Source: Bugulina stolonifera (Eukaryota > Bryozoa > Gymnolaemata > Cheilostomatida > Bugulidae). From it: DNA of 64,000 bases. The stretch is from assembly GCA_935421135.1 (NCBI GenBank), contig OW285193.1:18276099-18340098 (forward strand). Reading direction: 5' to 3'. The first letter of the stretch is position 1. Every line of letters begins with the position of its first letter. Positions 59,901 through 64,000 of the stretch are shown here, in pieces. A program made the translations under genes and the position numbers. The notes beneath the pieces were generated by a model, which saw only the letters and a list, made by a program, of their open reading frames with translations, was not told where the DNA came from and made no database searches.

Positions 59901-62900
59901 ACAATCTTATCTCTCATATTCTCTGAGCTGTTTAATGCTGGCAAGCATGTGATGATGCTACTTATCTGCTGTCATTAGTTATACTTCAAGGATTTTGTTA
60001 GTAAACATCAATGGCAAGGTTTCCCACCAACCAGACTTCATTTAATCTTAAAAATGAAGCAATTTGACTCAACTTAATTTGTTGCAGGTGGCCACTCTTA
60101 GAGGTCATTGTAGTGTTGTGTAACAATGACTGAGTTAGCCTTCACCGGTCAGTTCAGCTGGTAGTTGATGCAAAAAATAGCTTTTTCAAACCTATTTTTG
60201 AAACAACACTAATTGCATAATGTCTGAGCTCATATAATTTCCTGTCTCACAGTGGGCTCTCAGTGCTTGTAAGCAAGTTCCAAGTGGCTACTCAATAGCA
60301 AAATTTACAAATAAATGATAATGGTGATCTTTTCCAGAATATTTTCGTGTACAAACATACATGTATAATCATCTATACACCTCTCTTTTATATGAAGCAC
60401 AACCTGAAATTTTGAATACAGTTACAGTATAACATAATACTCAGTGAATTATAATCATATAAGGTAATTACATTGTAATGTTAAATATATTTAAATTAAA
60501 ATGTCATGAATATTCAATATTATTCACTAGTTCATAAATCTAGTAGCTTCCTGTAAAAATTGTAATTAGTAGTGCCATCATCCTAACCAGAGGTGCAAGG
60601 GTGAGGTTACTTGATAACTGTTATTGTAGTGTATTTTTTATCCTATCCAAACTCTGGATAGATCAGAGCAGTGAACAGGCGTTCACAAGAGTTGCAGTTT
60701 TCATTTGTTAAATGATAGGGTTGGATATACAGACCTCACGTAACTTTTGTTAGCCTAGGTTGTGACAACATTGTCACATTTATCACAGTGAGGCCAGTGA
60801 ATAAAATTTCCAGCTAACGAGTCTAATCTATTTGGCAATAAGGACTTTTTAACAAATGGAAAACAAACAGGAAAGTTGTGAGTGTCAAGTGACTAAGCCG
60901 ATGGGTGTGTATTTTCTAATAAACACCAATTCCTCCCATAGAAGTGGTGTGCGTGTGCAAGCGTTCCGTCGTATGCAATAGACTTCGTACTGTTGTGAAA
61001 TCAATTCATATTTAGTATGATGTGATTACTCAAAAACAATTTTTTTATATCCAGTAATATCTTAGGCTGTATACTATTTTCTCATCTAGGGGAGGGACAT
61101 AATTAAGGATCATGTCATGGTTTGCTTATAGTATTGACTTTTGTGCACTCAGGTTTTTGCAGCAGATGTTGCACACAACATATTACTACAATTCAGAGAA
61201 TTCACTGATCTAATTTGCTATAATAGGTGTGTAGTCCCTCTTCTCAATGCAATGCAGTGCAACTAGTTTGTTATAGTTCCTAATATGTTCAGGTAGATAG
61301 CTTGCTCAATGCAATCAGTAAGTTGCACAATTCAACACTAATAACAGTAGAATAAGCCAAACTATTAGTAAATAACCATCTTGGAAGAGAGTTTATACCA
61401 GCAATCCAGCGGAATGTACGCATTGATGTTCATCACAAAAAATTGCTCTCGTAATATAACAATATACATTTAAATTTTTTACAAGAGTGTAAGGAATAGA
61501 CTGCACTATTTCCATATTTGTATGCGTTGAAACATTATCATATTTTTATTCTAAACAAATAATGCACAAAGCTATGATGCATCATACTTGAGAGATGAGT
61601 GTACAGACTAGGCTACACGCTGTCTACAATAAAGTCAGCAATATATCAAATATATGACCCTTTGAGGTGCATTACTACTTTGTCTAACAATCTTATGACG
61701 TTAGTTGTGCTTCATCATAGTCCAAGTATTTCTTACTAAAATACTAACAGTACACACTCCCTAAATCCTTGACCTTCAGCCTCATAAATCTTACCGCTAT
61801 TTTTAAAAGTTCCTTGTAGTTCAGCAGATATGGCATAAGTCCATTTCCGTACAAGGTATATTTTTACAAACCATACAACGACAGACCTGTGACAGTGCAT
61901 ATGCTGTATATAAGTATTATACTTGCTACATTCGCATATTATGTAGGTTAGGTATCGAATTGGGTCAGTTTTATTGCCCAATTTCAACACTTTTGTGTAG
62001 TTTAGGATAATTGATGTGAATTATGGAGTACCTTTGCAATGTTGTTATATTATTATTATTAAATTATCAAACTAATGTGTAGCCAGTGTAGGAGACTGCA
62101 AAGTTTCTCCAACATGTTTTATTGCTCGAAGTACATACATCGTTTAGGTCAAAAAACGCTGCCCTTGGAGACCATCGCTATTGTCAGTTCAAAGCATTTC
62201 CTCTTGCGATGACAAAGCGAAAACAAAGATTTATATTTTACAGAGTCAATTCTTATTGGCATACTCCCTACCCTCCCCATCCCCCCTCTCCGGGATTTAG
62301 CTTAAAACTCAAACTAAACCATGATAAGGGAGAAAAAAACCTTGATAGTAGAGTTGAGTAGCTATGCATTGTTGAACTTTACTCATATCTGTTTGACCCA
62401 AGGTTAAACATTATTAAGTGCACAATTTTTGTTATCTAAACATCCTAAGATATTCCTTGTTTTATAACATAGTATTTTTGTTTGTGTACTGCATACTTGA
62501 CAGACTGTATATCATTTATTAGAGCAGCTATTTTTTCACTGTGTTACGCTGTCCAAGGCTGTACATCCTGGCACAAACATTTCGGTTAATTGGTTAGTTG
62601 GATCATATTTCTCAGCAGTGATTGCAGGACATCCGTAGTATTCTGTCGTTTATAAATATTTTGGGGTCAAAGTTATTCATTAGCATTGATTCATAATACA
62701 ATCCCTGAGTCAGTGGATAAGCCCTAAATTTTGCATTCCTAACTAATCAATATGATAACATATATGACATGCATCTCTAGCATTCAAGCCATCTAAAACC
62801 AGTATACCATAGTAGTCGCACTAGCCAAATACTTGTACGGGTTTCCTTGAAAACTTTTTATACCGTAGTGGTCCATCTTTCCTACCTTTGGTATTAGCTC

Positions 62901-64000
62901 AAGCTGGGAAGGAGCACCATGTGGGATAGTGCTGAGCCCAGTGTTACACAATAGAATACTTCGTTGAAACACAAATAGCTAAGAGTTCCATTCACACATT
63001 TACATTGCACCCCTCGCACCTCCCCCAACTTAAACTCGTCATATCACGTTGACCATAGCCTAGGGTAGTTTCTCTGTTAGAGAACTTCTCCAATAAAAAA
63101 ATAATTCAAACTAATACAACTTGTTATATTATACGTTATCTCTCTCTTGTATTGAAACCTTCGTGACTCAAATTCCGTAGTACTTTATGTAACAGGTCCA
63201 CCTGTCCATGTATCTAGAGAGACTGAGGTACATTGCCTGTTACCTGGTTACACATTACAGGTAGTATAAAAAATATGACTGTATAAATAATGTATGACCT
63301 CAGCATTCCTAGGTATACAGTTACGCCTATCTATGCATACTGCATAGGATGTTATGATATGCCTATACACTAATTATATTGACTATCTTACACTATTATT
63401 ACATTATCTATTGTTGTATACTCATACAATCAGCATATTCCTCACAGTCATAATTCAAACCCATTTTCCAGCTTCCGATGAATTATATTAAGTCTCTTAG
63501 TCAACAAAGAAGATAAACAAACCTGAATATATCTCCGTATCTAGAGACCCACCTACACCTATGTCCGTAATCCTTCAAAATATAGCTAATTCACTCACTG
63601 AGAAAACTATGCAAGTGGCGCCTGCTTATCCTTCATTTTTATACCTGACTCCAAGTCAATAGATATTTACATAAATGCCATTTGATAAAACATGTTTCTG
63701 GACATGTGCCAAATGCTAACGCTATGGTTACATGGTAGTAAAACTTGGGTGCTAAGATTAACAATACCAATCTGTAATATGGAATATGGATATTGTTCCG
63801 CTTTCACATCGTCTAACCTGGTAACTGATGGTAAACAGTATAATCTGACAGCATGTAGAGCTCATTGGTAGTGAAATGCACGGAGTTCAAACATATCTTC
63901 ATTACTCCATCCTCCCATTCCAACACGGTACCGCCCACAACAAACCTTGGGTGATCTGTAACTGTAGGCTCAATACAATATATTCCTCATAACCAATACC
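56956..64000. other. 3' flank of ZC4H2 and intergenic region, no gene recognised
   Basis: An AATAAA at 57140-57145 is a reasonable polyadenylation signal for ZC4H2. The remaining 7 kb is AT-rich. Its short open frames (for example 57907-58176, 58916-59138, 61736-61990, 62122-62361) show no domain, no conserved motif and no linked exons. No long repeat, tRNA or array is seen here, which contrasts with the repeat-dense first 50 kb. Confidence 0.45.

Overview
This is a eukaryotic, AT-rich genomic window, almost certainly from an animal. Genes are split by many GT-AG introns, much of the rest is transposon debris and minisatellite, and there are no operons. A ZC4H2 orthologue and fukutin-related (FKRP/LicD) proteins point to Metazoa. 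The fairly compact genes, short introns and dense minisatellites would fit an early-branching marine invertebrate such as a sponge, but that placement is inference.

Five protein genes can be modelled from splice sites with codon phases that agree throughout. Three are FKRP-like LicD-domain paralogues, each with 11 coding exons and the same intron phases: A (+, 13717-19597, 603 aa), B (-, 25543-31415, 634 aa) and C (+, 36674-47634, 601 aa). A fourth, between A and B, encodes eleven ankyrin repeats followed by a coiled coil (+, 21339-24204) and carries a single-base frameshift. The fifth is an orthologue of the zinc-finger protein ZC4H2 (+, 49556-56955, 220 aa). I do not recognise a host gene in the first 13.7 kb or the last 7 kb.

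Mobile elements are abundant. A 4.76-kb hAT-like element without a transposase (6522-11277) has 8-bp target duplications and contains a solo LTR. A second solo LTR of the same family lies about 320 bp upstream of the ZC4H2 start codon. A complete-looking 3.5-kb DDE transposon (49883-53376) sits in ZC4H2 intron 1. A 5'-truncated non-LTR retrotransposon reverse transcriptase lies between the divergent genes B and C. There are also two tRNA-derived SINE-like sequences, several MITE or foldback elements, and two long near-perfect hairpins in and just after the ankyrin gene.

The most notable signals are in the FKRP cluster. Exons 4-5 are almost identical in all three paralogues, and exons 4-7 plus introns in B and C, while flanking exons have diverged, which looks like gene conversion with sharp edges. 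Intron 9 of every paralogue carries a different, unrelated minisatellite. In gene C that minisatellite is a tandem duplication of the exon 9 splice donor itself.
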